From the NCBI RefSeq assembly GCF_009720485.1, contig NZ_CP045245.1:1860001-1924000 (forward strand): 64,000 bases of DNA. The letters run 5' to 3'. Below the pieces are notes generated by a model. That model saw nothing but the letters and a program-made list of their open reading frames with translations. It did no database searches and was not told the origin of the DNA. Origin of the DNA: Cellulomonas sp. JZ18. GTDB lineage: Bacteria > Actinomycetota > Actinomycetes > Actinomycetales > Cellulomonadaceae. The position numbers were made by a program, and so were the translations under genes. The first letter of the stretch is position 1. Each line of letters opens with the position of its first letter. This document shows, in pieces, positions 44,885-55,029 of this stretch.

Positions 44885-45868
44885 ATGTCTCGTCCCGCGT
44901 CCCTGCGCACCCGCCTCGCCGCCCTCGTCGGCCTCGGCGCGGCGCTCGCCCTCGGTGCCTGCAGCAGCAGCGGTGGGGCCGACGCCGGCTCCGACGGCGG
45001 CTCGGGCGGCGACCTCATCCGCGTCGGCTTCTCGCAGCTCGGTGCCGAGAGCGGCTGGCGCACCGCCAACACGGAGTCCGTGAAGGCGAGCCTCACCGAG
45101 GAGAACGGCTTCGACCTCAACTTCGTCGACGCCCAGCAGAAGCAGGAGAACCAGATCAAGGCCCTGCGCGACTTCGTCGCCCAGGACGTCGACGTCATCG
45201 CGTTCTCCCCGGTCATCGAGACCGGCTGGGACGAGGTCCTGCAGGAGATCAAGGACTCCGGGATCCCCGTCGTCCTGGTCGACCGCACGGTCGAGACGTC
45301 GGTGGAGGACCCGTTCGTCACGTGGATCGGCGCCGACTTCGAGCAGGAGGGCCGCACCGCGGGCGAGTGGGTGGCGGAGAACGCCCCCGACGCCAAGGTC
45401 TTCGAGCTGCAGGGCACGCTCGGCTCCGGTGCGCAGGTCGACCGCGAGAAGGGGTTCAACGAGGTCGTCGGCGACCAGGTCATCGGCAGGGCGTCCGGCA
45501 ACTTCACGCGCGCCGAGGGCCGCACGGCCGTCGAGGCGGCACTGCAGGCGTACCCGGAGATGGACCTGATCTTCACGCACAACGACGACATGGGCCTCGG
45601 CGCCATCGAGGCCATCGAGGCCGCGGGCAAGGTGCCCGGTCAGGACATCCAGATCGTGTCCGTGGACGGCGTGCGCGACGGCCTGCAGGCGCTCGTCGAC
45701 AAGAAGTTCAACTTCGTCGTCGAGTGCAACCCGGTGTTCGGGGACCAGCTGGCCGAGCTCATCACCAAGGTCGCGAACGGCGAGGACGTGCCGGAGACGA
45801 CGATCGTCGAGGACAAGTCCTTCGACCAGACGATCACGCAGGCCGAGGTCGACGCCCGCCCGTACTGA
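44885..45868 (+). CDS. ytfQ: Galactofuranose-type sugar-binding lipoprotein (YtfQ-like)
   Basis: 327-residue receptor of a ribose/galactofuranose-class ABC importer. The lipobox ALGAC puts lipid on Cys26. IRVGFSQLGAESGWRTANTE and DAQQKQENQIKALRDFVAQD are almost word-for-word the E. coli YtfQ signature, which contacts galactofuranose. Also present are DVIAFSPVIETGWDEVL, VVLVDRTVETS, FTRAEGR and FTHNDDMGLGAIEAIE. The order of genes downstream (ATPase, two permeases) equals ytfQ-ytfR-ytfT-yjfF. The ligand is assigned from that similarity; arabinofuranose is a reasonable alternative in a glycan degrader. A LacI-controlled promoter lies just upstream, and a strong hairpin follows the stop. Confidence 0.9.
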   Translation: MSRPASLRTRLAALVGLGAALALGACSSSGGADAGSDGGSGGDLIRVGFSQLGAESGWRTANTESVKASLTEENGFDLNFVDAQQKQENQIKALRDFVAQDVDVIAFSPVIETGWDEVLQEIKDSGIPVVLVDRTVETSVEDPFVTWIGADFEQEGRTAGEWVAENAPDAKVFELQGTLGSGAQVDREKGFNEVVGDQVIGRASGNFTRAEGRTAVEAALQAYPEMDLIFTHNDDMGLGAIEAIEAAGKVPGQDIQIVSVDGVRDGLQALVDKKFNFVVECNPVFGDQLAELITKVANGEDVPETTIVEDKSFDQTITQAEVDARPY

Positions 45869-45876
45869 CCGTCCGC

Positions 45877-45904
45877 GGGGCCGGCCGCACGTGCGGCCGG
45901 CCCC
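45877..45904 (+). terminator. Intercistronic hairpin after the YtfQ-like gene
   Basis: A 28-nt perfect palindrome: GGGGCCGGCCGC (45877-45888), ACGT loop, GCGGCCGGCCCC (45893-45904). It lies 9 nt after the receptor stop and before the ATPase gene. As with the hairpin at 7078, it probably limits read-through or protects the 5' mRNA, favouring receptor over membrane parts. Confidence 0.75.
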
Positions 45905-45938
45905 GTGCCGCGACCCTCCGTCCGAGGAGAGGACACCG

Positions 45939-47484
45939 ATGTCCGACAGGAACGCGCAGGCGGACGACGCCGTCGTGCGGATGACCGGGATCACGATCAC
46001 GTTCCCCGGGGTCAAGGCGCTCGACGGCGTCGACCTCGTGCTGCGCCGCGGCGAGGTGCACGCCCTCATGGGCGAGAACGGCGCCGGCAAGTCCACGCTC
46101 ATCAAGGCGCTCACCGGCGTCTACCGCGTCGACTCCGGGGGCATCGCCGTGGACGGGCAGGAGCTGCGCTTCGACGACCCGAGCCAGGCGCAGGCGGCGG
46201 GCATCAGCACCGTCTACCAGGAGGTCAACCTCTGCACCAACCTCACCGTGGCCGAGAACGTCATGCTCGGCCACGAGGTGCGGCGCGGCCCGTTCGTCGA
46301 CTGGCACGCGACGCGTCGCGAGGCGCGGCGCTACCTGCAGCGCCTGAACCTCGACATCGACCCGCGCTCGCCGCTCGCGGCGCACAGCATCGCGGTGCAG
46401 CAGCTGTGCGCGATCGCGCGGGCGCTCGTCGTCGACGCGAAGGTCCTCATCCTCGACGAGCCGACCTCGAGCCTCGACAAGGCGGAGGTCGCCGAGCTGT
46501 TCCGCGTCGTGCGGACCCTGCGCGACGCGGGCGTGGCCATCCTGTTCGTCTCGCACTTCCTCGAGCAGGTCTACGCCCTCTCCGACCGCATGACGGTGCT
46601 GCGCAACGGCCGGTTCGTCGGCGAGTTCCGCACCGCCGAGCTGTCCCGGCGCGACCTGATCTCCCACATGGTGGGCCGCTCGGGGAGGCGCTGGCGGGGA
46701 TCGAGGAGCAGGCGAGGACCGCGGTGACGACGCACTCCTCGCGCGAGACGCCGCTGCTGACGGGCGTGGGGCTGGGCAAGGACGGCTCCGTCGAGCCGTT
46801 CGACCTCGACCTGTACCCGGGCGAGATCGTCGGGTTCGCCGGTCTGCTCGGATCCGGGCGCACGGAGGCGGCGCGCCTGCTGACCGGTGCCGACCGTCCC
46901 GACCACGGACACCTGTCGCTGCAGGGCACCCCCGTGCGCCTGCCGACCCCGCTCGCGGCGCTGCGCCGCGGCATCGCGCTGTCGACCGAGGACCGCAAGA
47001 AGGAGGGGTCATCGGCGACCTCACGGTCCGCGAGAACATCGCGCTCGCGCTGCAGGCCAGCCGCGGCACGTGGCGACGCATCCCGCGCCGCGAGCTCGAC
47101 GAGCTCGTGCAGAAGTACGTGGTCGCCCTCAACATCAACCCGCCGAACCCCAACGCGCTCCTGCGCAACCTGTCCGGCGGCAACCAGCAGAAGGTCCTGC
47201 TGGCCCGGTGGCTCGCGACCGCACCGCGGCTGCTCGTGCTGGACGAGCCGACGCGCGGCATCGACATCGGCGCCAAGACGGAGATCCAGCGGCTGGTCAC
47301 CGAGCTGGCCGCGGACGGCATGTCCGTCGTCTTCATCTCCTCCGAGCTGGAGGAGGTGCTGCGGCTCAGCCAGCGCGTCGTCGTCATGCGCGACCGGCAG
47401 AAGATCGCCGAGGTCACGAACGGCGACGACGTCACGACCGAGACCGTCCTCGAGACCATCGCGAGCAGCGGGGTGCACGCATGA
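45939..47484 (+). CDS. ytfR: Sugar ABC transporter ATPase with two nucleotide-binding domains (two one-base breaks)
   Basis: Energises the galactofuranose-type importer. Repaired length is 515 residues, usual for this RbsA/YtfR class. Domain 1: GENGAGKST (Walker A), STVYQEVNLCTNLTVAENVMLG (Q-loop; the C-T-N-L-T motif is typical of YtfR), ILDEPTSSLD (Walker B). Domain 2: FAGLLGSGRTEAARLLTG (the degenerate Walker A usual here), LSGGNQQKVLLARWL (signature) and VLDEPTRGIDIGAK. Break 1: GGGG at 46682-46685 needs GGGGG to read GRSGEALAGIEEQ. Break 2: GGGG at 47005-47008 needs GGGGG to read KKEGVIGDLTVRENIAL. Both halves keep all catalytic motifs, so sequence error is more likely than decay. The stop overlaps the next ATG (ATGA). 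Confidence 0.9.
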
Positions 47485-48563
47485 CCACGTCCACGGCCCA
47501 CGTGCCCGGCGGCCGCGCCGGGACGATCTGGCGCGAGGTGACGCAGCACGGGCTGCTGTGGCCGAGCGTCGCGCTCGTCGTCCTGCTGCTCGCGTGCGGC
47601 GTCAAGAGCCCCGGCTTCCTCGACGTCACGCTGCGCGACGACCACCTGTACGGCCAGCTCGTCGACCTGCTGCGCAACAGCGCGACGCCGCTGCTGCTGG
47701 CGCTCGGCATGTGCCTGGTCATCGCGACGGGCGGCATCGACCTGTCCGTCGGCGCGGTGATGGCGATGTCGCTGGCCGTGTCGCTGACCTACCTCGACGG
47801 CGCCGCCGACCCCAGCAGCCCGGTGACCGTCGCGACCGCCCTCGCGCTCGGGCTCGGGCTCGGTGCCGTCGCCGGCGCGTTCAACGGCTTCATGGTCGCG
47901 GCGCTGGGGATCCAGCCCTTCATCGCCACCATGATCCTCATGGTGGCCGGGCGGGGCGTCGCGATGCTCATCACGGAGGGGCAGATCACCACGGTCACCA
48001 GCCCGCCGTTCAAGTCGCTCGGCTCCGGGTTCGTGCTCGGCGTCCCGACGCCCGTCGTCATCGCCGTCGCGGTGTTCGTCCTCGTGACCCTCGCCGTGCG
48101 GCGCACCGCGCTCGGGATGTTCCTCGAGTCGATCGGCATCAACCGCGAGGCCAGCCGCCTCGCGGGCGTCAAGGCTCGGTCGACGACCTGGACCGTGTAC
48201 GTGATCGCCGGCCTGCTCGCCGGGCTCGCGGGCATCGTCTACGGCGCACCCACGATGGCGGCGGACGCCAACAACATCGGCCTGCTGCGCGAGCTCGACG
48301 CGATCATGGTCGTCGTCCTCGGCGGCACGCGGCTCGACGGCGGCCGGTTCCACCTCGGCGGGCTCGTCGTCGGCGCCCTGCTGCTGTCCGCGCTCGAGCG
48401 CGCGGTGATCATCTTCGAGCTGCCGAGCCAGACCACGCCGCTGTTCAAGGCGGTCGTGCTCATCGCGGTCTGCGTGGCGGCGTCCCCCTACCTGCGCGGC
48501 CGGCTGAGGACACCCCGTCCCGGCGCCCGCGGCGCGCAGCGACCCGTGGAGGTGGCGGCATGA
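47481..48563 (+). CDS. ytfT: Sugar ABC transporter permease (YtfT-like)
   Basis: 360-residue membrane subunit of the RbsC/BPD_transp_2 family, about ten helices. GLLWPSVALVVLLLACGV is helix 1. NSATPLLLALGMCLVIATGGIDLSVGAVMAMS is the family hallmark and AALGIQPFIATMILMVAGRGVAMLIT the conserved core. GINREASRLAGVKARSTTWTVYVIAGLLAG is the cytoplasmic coupling region and LRELDAIMVVVLGGTRLDGG the late signature. Starts inside the ATPase stop (ATGA) and ends inside the next start (ATGA), so the two permeases are made together. Assigned YtfT rather than YjfF by gene order and N-terminus. Confidence 0.9.
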   Translation: MTTSTAHVPGGRAGTIWREVTQHGLLWPSVALVVLLLACGVKSPGFLDVTLRDDHLYGQLVDLLRNSATPLLLALGMCLVIATGGIDLSVGAVMAMSLAVSLTYLDGAADPSSPVTVATALALGLGLGAVAGAFNGFMVAALGIQPFIATMILMVAGRGVAMLITEGQITTVTSPPFKSLGSGFVLGVPTPVVIAVAVFVLVTLAVRRTALGMFLESIGINREASRLAGVKARSTTWTVYVIAGLLAGLAGIVYGAPTMAADANNIGLLRELDAIMVVVLGGTRLDGGRFHLGGLVVGALLLSALERAVIIFELPSQTTPLFKAVVLIAVCVAASPYLRGRLRTPRPGARGAQRPVEVAA

Positions 48564-49618
48564 GCACCGACCAGCTGACCCGCCCGGCCCCGCGGGGCAC
48601 GGGTCCGCGCGCGTCCGTCGACCGCGTGCGCGGCTACCTCGGCCGCGTCGACCGCCGCTTCCTGCCCGTGCTCGGCACGGTCCTGACGCTGCTGATCATG
48701 CTGGGCGTCGGGCAGAGCCGGTACAGCACCGACCGGGCGTCGTTCCTCAGCATGAAGCTGCTGTCGAACCTGCTCATCGACAACTCGTACCTGCTGGTGC
48801 TCGCGGTCGGGATGACGTTCGTCATCCTCGCCGGCGGCATCGACCTGTCCGTCGGCGCGGTCGTCGCGCTCGTCGGCCTGGCGACCGCGAAGCTCTTCAC
48901 CGCCGGGCTGCCGCTGCCGGCCGTGCTGGTGGTCGGCGTGCTCATCGGCACCTCCTGCGGCCTGCTCATCGGCGTCATGGTGCAGGTGTTCGACATCCAA
49001 CCCTTCATCGCCTCGCTCGCCGTGATGTTCCTGGCCCGCGGCCTCGCGAACGTCGTCAGCACCAACTCCCTCGCGATCGACGACCCCGGTTTCTCCGCGC
49101 TCGCGTCCTGGAGCCTGAAGTTCGGCGAGGGACGCGGCCTCTGGCGCATCAACGCCAGCATCCTCATCGCCCTCGCCGTGCTGCTCGTGGCCGTCTACCT
49201 GCTCCACTACACCCGCTTCGGGCGCACCGTGTACGGGCTGGGGGCGGGCGACCGCGGCGCCGCCGTGACGCTCATGGGCCTCAAGCCGGCGCGCACGCGC
49301 GTGTGGGTCTACGTCATCAGCGGCACGTGCGCCGGCATCGCCGGGATCCTCTTCGCGCTCTACACGAAGTCCGGGTTCAACCTCACGGGCATCGGCATGG
49401 AGCTCGACGCGATCGCCGCCGTCGTCATCGGCGGGACGCTGCTGTCCGGCGGTGTCGGGTTCGTGCTCGGCACCGGGGCGGGCGTGCTCGTGTACGGGCT
49501 CATCCAGGTGCTCATCGCGCGCGAGGGCCTCGACTCCTGGTGGACGCGCGTGTTCATCGGCGGCGTGCTGCTCGCGTTCGTCGTGCTGCAGCGCGTGATC
49601 GCGGTCCGGCGCCGCTGA
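48560..49618 (+). CDS. yjfF: Sugar ABC transporter permease (YjfF-like)
   Basis: 352-residue second membrane subunit. FLPVLGTVLTLLIMLGVGQ and LLIDNSYLLVLAVGMTFVILAGGIDLSVGAVVALVGLA begin the RbsC-type fold. VFDIQPFIASLAVMFLARGLANVVS is the core, and GAGDRGAAVTLMGLKPARTRVWVYVISG the coupling region. MELDAIAAVVIGGTLLSGGVGFVLGTGAGVLVYGLIQVLI is the family C-terminal signature. It forms a heterodimer with the previous permease in the E. coli system. Last gene of the operon; a hairpin follows 2 nt after its stop. Confidence 0.9.
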   Translation: MSTDQLTRPAPRGTGPRASVDRVRGYLGRVDRRFLPVLGTVLTLLIMLGVGQSRYSTDRASFLSMKLLSNLLIDNSYLLVLAVGMTFVILAGGIDLSVGAVVALVGLATAKLFTAGLPLPAVLVVGVLIGTSCGLLIGVMVQVFDIQPFIASLAVMFLARGLANVVSTNSLAIDDPGFSALASWSLKFGEGRGLWRINASILIALAVLLVAVYLLHYTRFGRTVYGLGAGDRGAAVTLMGLKPARTRVWVYVISGTCAGIAGILFALYTKSGFNLTGIGMELDAIAAVVIGGTLLSGGVGFVLGTGAGVLVYGLIQVLIAREGLDSWWTRVFIGGVLLAFVVLQRVIAVRRR

Positions 49619-49620
49619 GC

Positions 49621-49652
49621 GGGGGCCGCCGCAGCGCTCGGGCGCGGCCCCC
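49621..49652 (+). terminator. Terminator hairpin of the sugar ABC operon
   Basis: GGGGGCCGC (49621-49629) pairs perfectly with GCGGCCCCC (49644-49652) across a 14-nt loop, immediately after the last permease. Also in position to end transcripts of the convergent sigma-factor gene. Confidence 0.65.
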
Positions 49653-49730
49653 ACGTGGCCGGGTTCGAGCCCGGTCGGGGCACGACCCGTGGCCGGGTCG
49701 ACGCGGCCTGACGCGCCGGCCCGGCGGTCG

Positions 49731-50618
49731 TCACGACCGGGACGGGCCGCCCGCCCCCGCGGCGGAGCCGAGCTTGTCCGGGTTGCGCACGAGGTAGACG
49801 CCGGTGACACGCCCGTGCACGTCGACGCCGAGGGCGACCGTGAGCTCCAGCCGCGCGCCGGCGTGGACGAGCACGCCCGGACCGCCGTTCACCGTGCCCA
49901 GCTCCACGCGCAGGCCCGCCTCGGCGCCGGCCGCGACGCCCAGGACGAAGCGGGCCACGTCGTCGGCGCCGTGCACGGGGCGGCGCGCGGCCGAGACCTT
50001 GCCGCCGCCGTCGGAGACGAGCACGACGTCGGGAGCGAGCAGACCGACCAGCCGCTGCGCGTCGCCGGCGGCCACCGCGGCGACGAACGCCTCCAGCACG
50101 GCCGCGTCCTCGGCGGGCCGCGGGGGACCGCCGGCCGCGGCCCGGACGCGGGCGCGGGCCCGGTGCACGAGCTGGCGCACCGCCTCCTCGCTGCGGTCCA
50201 GCGCCCGCGCCACGGTGGCGTACGGCAGCTCCAGCACGTCGCGCAGCACGAGCGCCGCACGCTGCTCCGGCGGGACGTCCTGCAGCAGCACCGACAGCGC
50301 GTACGTCAGCTGCTCGCGCACGAGCAGCCGGCGCAGCGGGTCGTCCGCGACGACGGGCTCGGGCAGCCAGGGACCCGGGTACTCCTCGCGCCGGCGGGCC
50401 CGGGAGCGCACCGCGTTCAGCGCGGTACGGGTGGCCATGGTCGCGAGGTAGGCGCGGGGGTCGTGCACCGTCGCGGGGTCCACCTCCCGCCAGCGCAGGT
50501 AGGTGTCCTGCGCGACGTCCTCCGCGTCCGCGCGCGTTCCGAGCACCTGGTAGGCGACGGCGACGACCGTCGCACGGTGCGCGGCGAACAGCGCGTCGCC
50601 GTCGGTCGGGGCGCTCAC
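49731..50618 (-). CDS. ECF-type RNA polymerase sigma factor with SnoaL-like C-terminal domain (SigJ-like)
   Basis: 295 residues from a GTG. Region 2: LFAAHRATVVAVAYQVLGTRADAEDVAQDTYLRW. Region 4: LPYATVARALDRSEEAVRQLVHRARAR, after a PPEQRAALVLRDVLE approach helix. The C-terminal 110 residues (AVLEAFVAAVAAGDAQRLVGLLAPDVVLVSDGGG) are a SnoaL-like fold, as in SigJ/ECF41 factors, where it tunes activity in place of an anti-sigma factor. ECF41 genes usually sit next to an oxidoreductase or carboxymuconolactone decarboxylase gene. Here the GTG overlaps the stop of an FAD-oxidoreductase gene (GTGA), which fits. The target promoter is unknown. Confidence 0.9.
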   Translation of the reverse strand: MSAPTDGDALFAAHRATVVAVAYQVLGTRADAEDVAQDTYLRWREVDPATVHDPRAYLATMATRTALNAVRSRARRREEYPGPWLPEPVVADDPLRRLLVREQLTYALSVLLQDVPPEQRAALVLRDVLELPYATVARALDRSEEAVRQLVHRARARVRAAAGGPPRPAEDAAVLEAFVAAVAAGDAQRLVGLLAPDVVLVSDGGGKVSAARRPVHGADDVARFVLGVAAGAEAGLRVELGTVNGGPGVLVHAGARLELTVALGVDVHGRVTGVYLVRNPDKLGSAAGAGGPSRS

Positions 50619-51796
50619 GCGTCCGCCGCGACGGACGGGCCGGGTGCCGACGCGCCGGGCACCGCCGGGCCGGGCACCGGGGTGCGGTAGCGCCCGGGCC
50701 GGCGGGCCTCGGCGGCGAGCCACGAGACGGTCGCGCGGCAGATGCCCTCCTTCACCCAGCCCGCGGGCCGGCCGCGGACCGCCCAGGGCCGGGGGGCGTC
50801 GTCGCGTCCCACGAACCGCACGTGCCCGTGCCCCGCACCGAGGTCGAGGCACAGCGCGGCGAAGCCGACGTCCAGCGGTCGCGGCGGCACGCCCGCGACC
50901 CGTGCGAGGACGGTGTCGGCTGCGTGCGCGCCGAGCGGGATCGCGGCCGCGCAGGACATGCGCAGGTGCGCGCCGCGGGGGCTGTCGACCACGACGGCGT
51001 CGCCGGCGCCCACGAGGTGGTCGTGGCCCGGGACGGTGAGCGTCTCGTCGACGAGGAGGCGGCCGTCGGGCGCGACGGGCAGCCCGCTGTCCGCCGCCAG
51101 GCCCGGCACGGTGAACCCGACGGTCCACACGGTGACGGGCGAGGCGGCGCGCGTGCGGCCGTCGACGGCCGTGACCGCACCCGTGGTGGGGTCGACGGTG
51201 CCGGCGACGACGTCCACGCGCAGCCGCGCGAGCCGACGCGCGACCGCCGGCTCACCGGCGGGCGGGCCGGCCGGGTCGACGACGGTCACGGACAGGTCCG
51301 GCCGGGCCACGGCGACGGCGCACGCCACCTCCAGACCCGTCGGGCCGGCGCCCGCGACCGTGACGGCCTCGCCGGGGGCCAGGTCCGCGATCGCCGCGCG
51401 GGTGCGTTCCGCGCCCGCCGTGTCCGTGACCGAGTGCAGGGCGCCGGCGCGCGCGCCGCTGCCGACCGCGAGCACGGCGTGGTCGTACGGCACGCGAGCG
51501 CCGTCGTCGAGCAGCACGTGGCGCGTCGCGGTGTCGAGCCGCACGGCCCGCGCCGTGACGCGCCGCACGCGCGGGTGCAGCACGTCCGCCCAGTCCCGGC
51601 CCGCGGACGCGCGCGCACCCGCGGCGACGGCGTGCAGCCGGATCCGCTCGGTGAACCGCGGCGCCGGGTCGACGAGCACGACGTCGACCGGCGCCGGCAC
51701 GCCGACGCCACCGGACCGCCGGGCGAGCAACCGGTTGGCCGCCATCACCCCGGCGTACCCGCCCCCGACCACCACGACACGCACCGTTCCCGACAT
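50615..51796 (-). CDS. NAD(P)/FAD-dependent oxidoreductase (type II NADH dehydrogenase-like)
   Basis: 393 residues. VRVVVVGGGYAGVMAANRL is the FAD-binding GxGxxG at the start, VAGAGPTGLEVACAVAVARP the NAD(P)-binding one in the middle, and HDHLVGAGDAVVVDSPRG the C-terminal FAD motif. The fold matches NDH-2/AIF-like quinone oxidoreductases; no redox-active CxxC is seen. The ATG follows GGGAGGA. It is co-transcribed with, and overlaps, a SigJ/ECF41-type sigma gene; ECF41 factors are known to sit beside such enzymes and probably control them. Substrate unknown. Confidence 0.88.
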   Translation of the reverse strand: MSGTVRVVVVGGGYAGVMAANRLLARRSGGVGVPAPVDVVLVDPAPRFTERIRLHAVAAGARASAGRDWADVLHPRVRRVTARAVRLDTATRHVLLDDGARVPYDHAVLAVGSGARAGALHSVTDTAGAERTRAAIADLAPGEAVTVAGAGPTGLEVACAVAVARPDLSVTVVDPAGPPAGEPAVARRLARLRVDVVAGTVDPTTGAVTAVDGRTRAASPVTVWTVGFTVPGLAADSGLPVAPDGRLLVDETLTVPGHDHLVGAGDAVVVDSPRGAHLRMSCAAAIPLGAHAADTVLARVAGVPPRPLDVGFAALCLDLGAGHGHVRFVGRDDAPRPWAVRGRPAGWVKEGICRATVSWLAAEARRPGRYRTPVPGPAVPGASAPGPSVAADA

Positions 51797-51931
51797 ACGT
51801 CCTCCCTCGACTCGTCCCGACACGAGGGGGACACCGGCCGGCCCCGCGCGTGACGGACCGGCGGTGTGCCGTCGCTCACACCCGCGCCGGGCGGCGACCG
51901 GCACCGTGTCCGGGAGCGGGTGCTGGTGCGG

Positions 51932-53479
<1,548 letters not shown>

Positions 53480-53490
53480 TCACTGGCGGC

Positions 53491-53991
53491 ATGCGACGGA
53501 CGACGGCGCTGGTGAGCGCGGTGCTGGTGGTGCTGACGGCGGGGTGCGGGGTGACGGTACCCACCGACCCGGAGGGCACGCTCGAGCGGGTGCGGGGCGG
53601 GCAGCTGCGCGTGGGCGTGACGGTGCGCGAGCCGTGGACCAGCCTCCCCGACGGTGACGACGCGCCGCCCGAGGGCCGCGAGGTGGACCTGGTCGTCGCG
53701 TTCGCCGAGCACCTCGACGCGGAGGTGGAGTGGCAGGTCGGCAGCGAGGAGCAGCTCGTCGCGGCCCTCGAGGAGGGGGACGTCGAGATGCTCGTCGGCG
53801 GCCTCACCGCGTCCTCGCCGTGGTCCTCCCGCGTCGCCCTGACCCGTCCCTACGTGACGGTGCCCGACGAGCACGGGGACGAGGAGAACCACGTCATGGC
53901 GACGCGCGCCGGGGAGAACGCGTTCCTCGTCGAGCTCGAGCGCTTCCTCGTCGCGCAGGACGTCCAGCAGGACGTGGGGGGCCTGCCGTGA
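53491..53991 (+). CDS. Short substrate-binding-domain lipoprotein coupled to a cation transporter
   Basis: 166 residues. Lipobox LTAGC (Cys19). RVRGGQLRVGVTVREPWTSLP and GREVDLVVAFAEHLDAEVEWQVGSEEQLVAALEEGDVEMLVGGLT follow the first lobe of family 3 solute-binding proteins, but the protein stops after about 130 mature residues instead of the usual 230-250, with RPYVTVPDEHG and a closing helix in place of the second lobe. It may be a one-lobed sensor. Its TGA overlaps the GTG of the cation-efflux gene, so the two are made together. I know no defined role for this pair. A GTG at 53473 is a less likely start. Confidence 0.75.
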   Translation: MRRTTALVSAVLVVLTAGCGVTVPTDPEGTLERVRGGQLRVGVTVREPWTSLPDGDDAPPEGREVDLVVAFAEHLDAEVEWQVGSEEQLVAALEEGDVEMLVGGLTASSPWSSRVALTRPYVTVPDEHGDEENHVMATRAGENAFLVELERFLVAQDVQQDVGGLP

Positions 53992-55001
53992 CCCGCCGGT
54001 TCGGCAGTACCGAGCTGCCCGCCGAGCAGGAGCAGGCGCTGCGCCGTGCCGTGCGCCTGGCGTGGCTGACGATCGGGTTCCTGGTCACGGCGATCGTCCT
54101 CATGTACCTCGTCATGGGCAGCTCGCAGGCCATGCGCACCGCGTGGGCGGAGGACCTGCTGTCCCTCATCCCGCCCACCGCGTTCCTCGTCGCGACGCAC
54201 GTGACCCGACGTCGGCCCAGCCCGCGCCACCCGTACGGGTACCACCGCTCCGTGGGGGTCGGGCACCTCGTCGCCGGTACCGCGCTGCTGACGATGGGTG
54301 CGCTGCTGGTGTGGGAGTCGGCGAGCTCGCTGCTCGCGCAGGAGCACCCGCCGGTCGGCGTCCTCGTCGTGCTCGACCAGCCGGTGTGGTCGGGGTGGCT
54401 GATGATCGCGGTGCTCGCGTACACGGCGGTGCCGCCCGTGCTGCTCGGGCGCGCCAAGCTGCCGCTGGCGCGCACCCTGCACGACCGCGTGCTCTACGCG
54501 GACGCCGACATGAACCGCGCCGACTGGCTCACCGCGGTCGCCGGCATCGTCGGCGTCCTCGGGATCGGCGTCGGCCTGTGGTGGGCGGACGCGACGGCGG
54601 CGCTGGTGATCTCCTTCTCGATCCTCAAGGACGGCGTGAGCAACGTCCGGACCGCGACGGTGGCGCTCATGGACGCGCGCGCGACCACGGTCGACGGGGA
54701 CGAGGTGCACCCGCTCGTCGCGCAGGTCGACGCCCACCTCGCCGGGGTGCCGTGGGTCGCCGACGGGCGGGTGCGCCTGCGCGACGAGGGGCACGTCTTC
54801 CACGCCGAGTGCTTCGTGGTGCCCCGCGCCGGGCACGCACCGACCCTCGAGGACCTGACGGCCCTCGTGCGCGACGTGAGCGACCTGGACTGGAAGCTCC
54901 AGGACGTCGTGGTCGCCCCGGTGCCCGTCCTGCCCGAGGAGCTGGAGAGCCGGACGGCGACCGGCGGGGACGACCGCAGCACGCGTCACGACGCGGCGTG
55001 A
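53988..55001 (+). CDS. Cation diffusion facilitator family transporter
   Basis: 337 residues from a GTG overlapping the lipoprotein stop. About six helices: RLAWLTIGFLVTAIVLMYLVMG, LLSLIPPTAFLVATHVTRRR, VGHLVAGTALLTMGALLVWES and others. RHPYGYHRSVGVGHLVAG and the later YADADMNRADWLTAVAGIVGVLGIGVGLWWADA, with paired Asp residues, are the metal-site helices of the CDF family (exports Zn, Fe or Mn with proton exchange). The cytoplasmic C-terminal domain (VDAHLAGVPWVADGRVRLRDEGHVFHAECFVVP) is the regulatory fold. The H/D pattern of the metal site is less canonical (E-D-x3 in helix 2), so metal choice is open. Confidence 0.85.
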   Translation: MTRRFGSTELPAEQEQALRRAVRLAWLTIGFLVTAIVLMYLVMGSSQAMRTAWAEDLLSLIPPTAFLVATHVTRRRPSPRHPYGYHRSVGVGHLVAGTALLTMGALLVWESASSLLAQEHPPVGVLVVLDQPVWSGWLMIAVLAYTAVPPVLLGRAKLPLARTLHDRVLYADADMNRADWLTAVAGIVGVLGIGVGLWWADATAALVISFSILKDGVSNVRTATVALMDARATTVDGDEVHPLVAQVDAHLAGVPWVADGRVRLRDEGHVFHAECFVVPRAGHAPTLEDLTALVRDVSDLDWKLQDVVVAPVPVLPEELESRTATGGDDRSTRHDAA

Positions 55002-55029
55002 GCCCGGCCGCGACGCCGTCGCGACGCGG

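Noticed and set aside
46887..48563. 558-codon frame as one protein with the YtfT-like permease
   Set aside because: The N-terminal 198 codons overlap the ATPase out of frame; the permease starts at the ATG at 47481 inside the ATPase stop.
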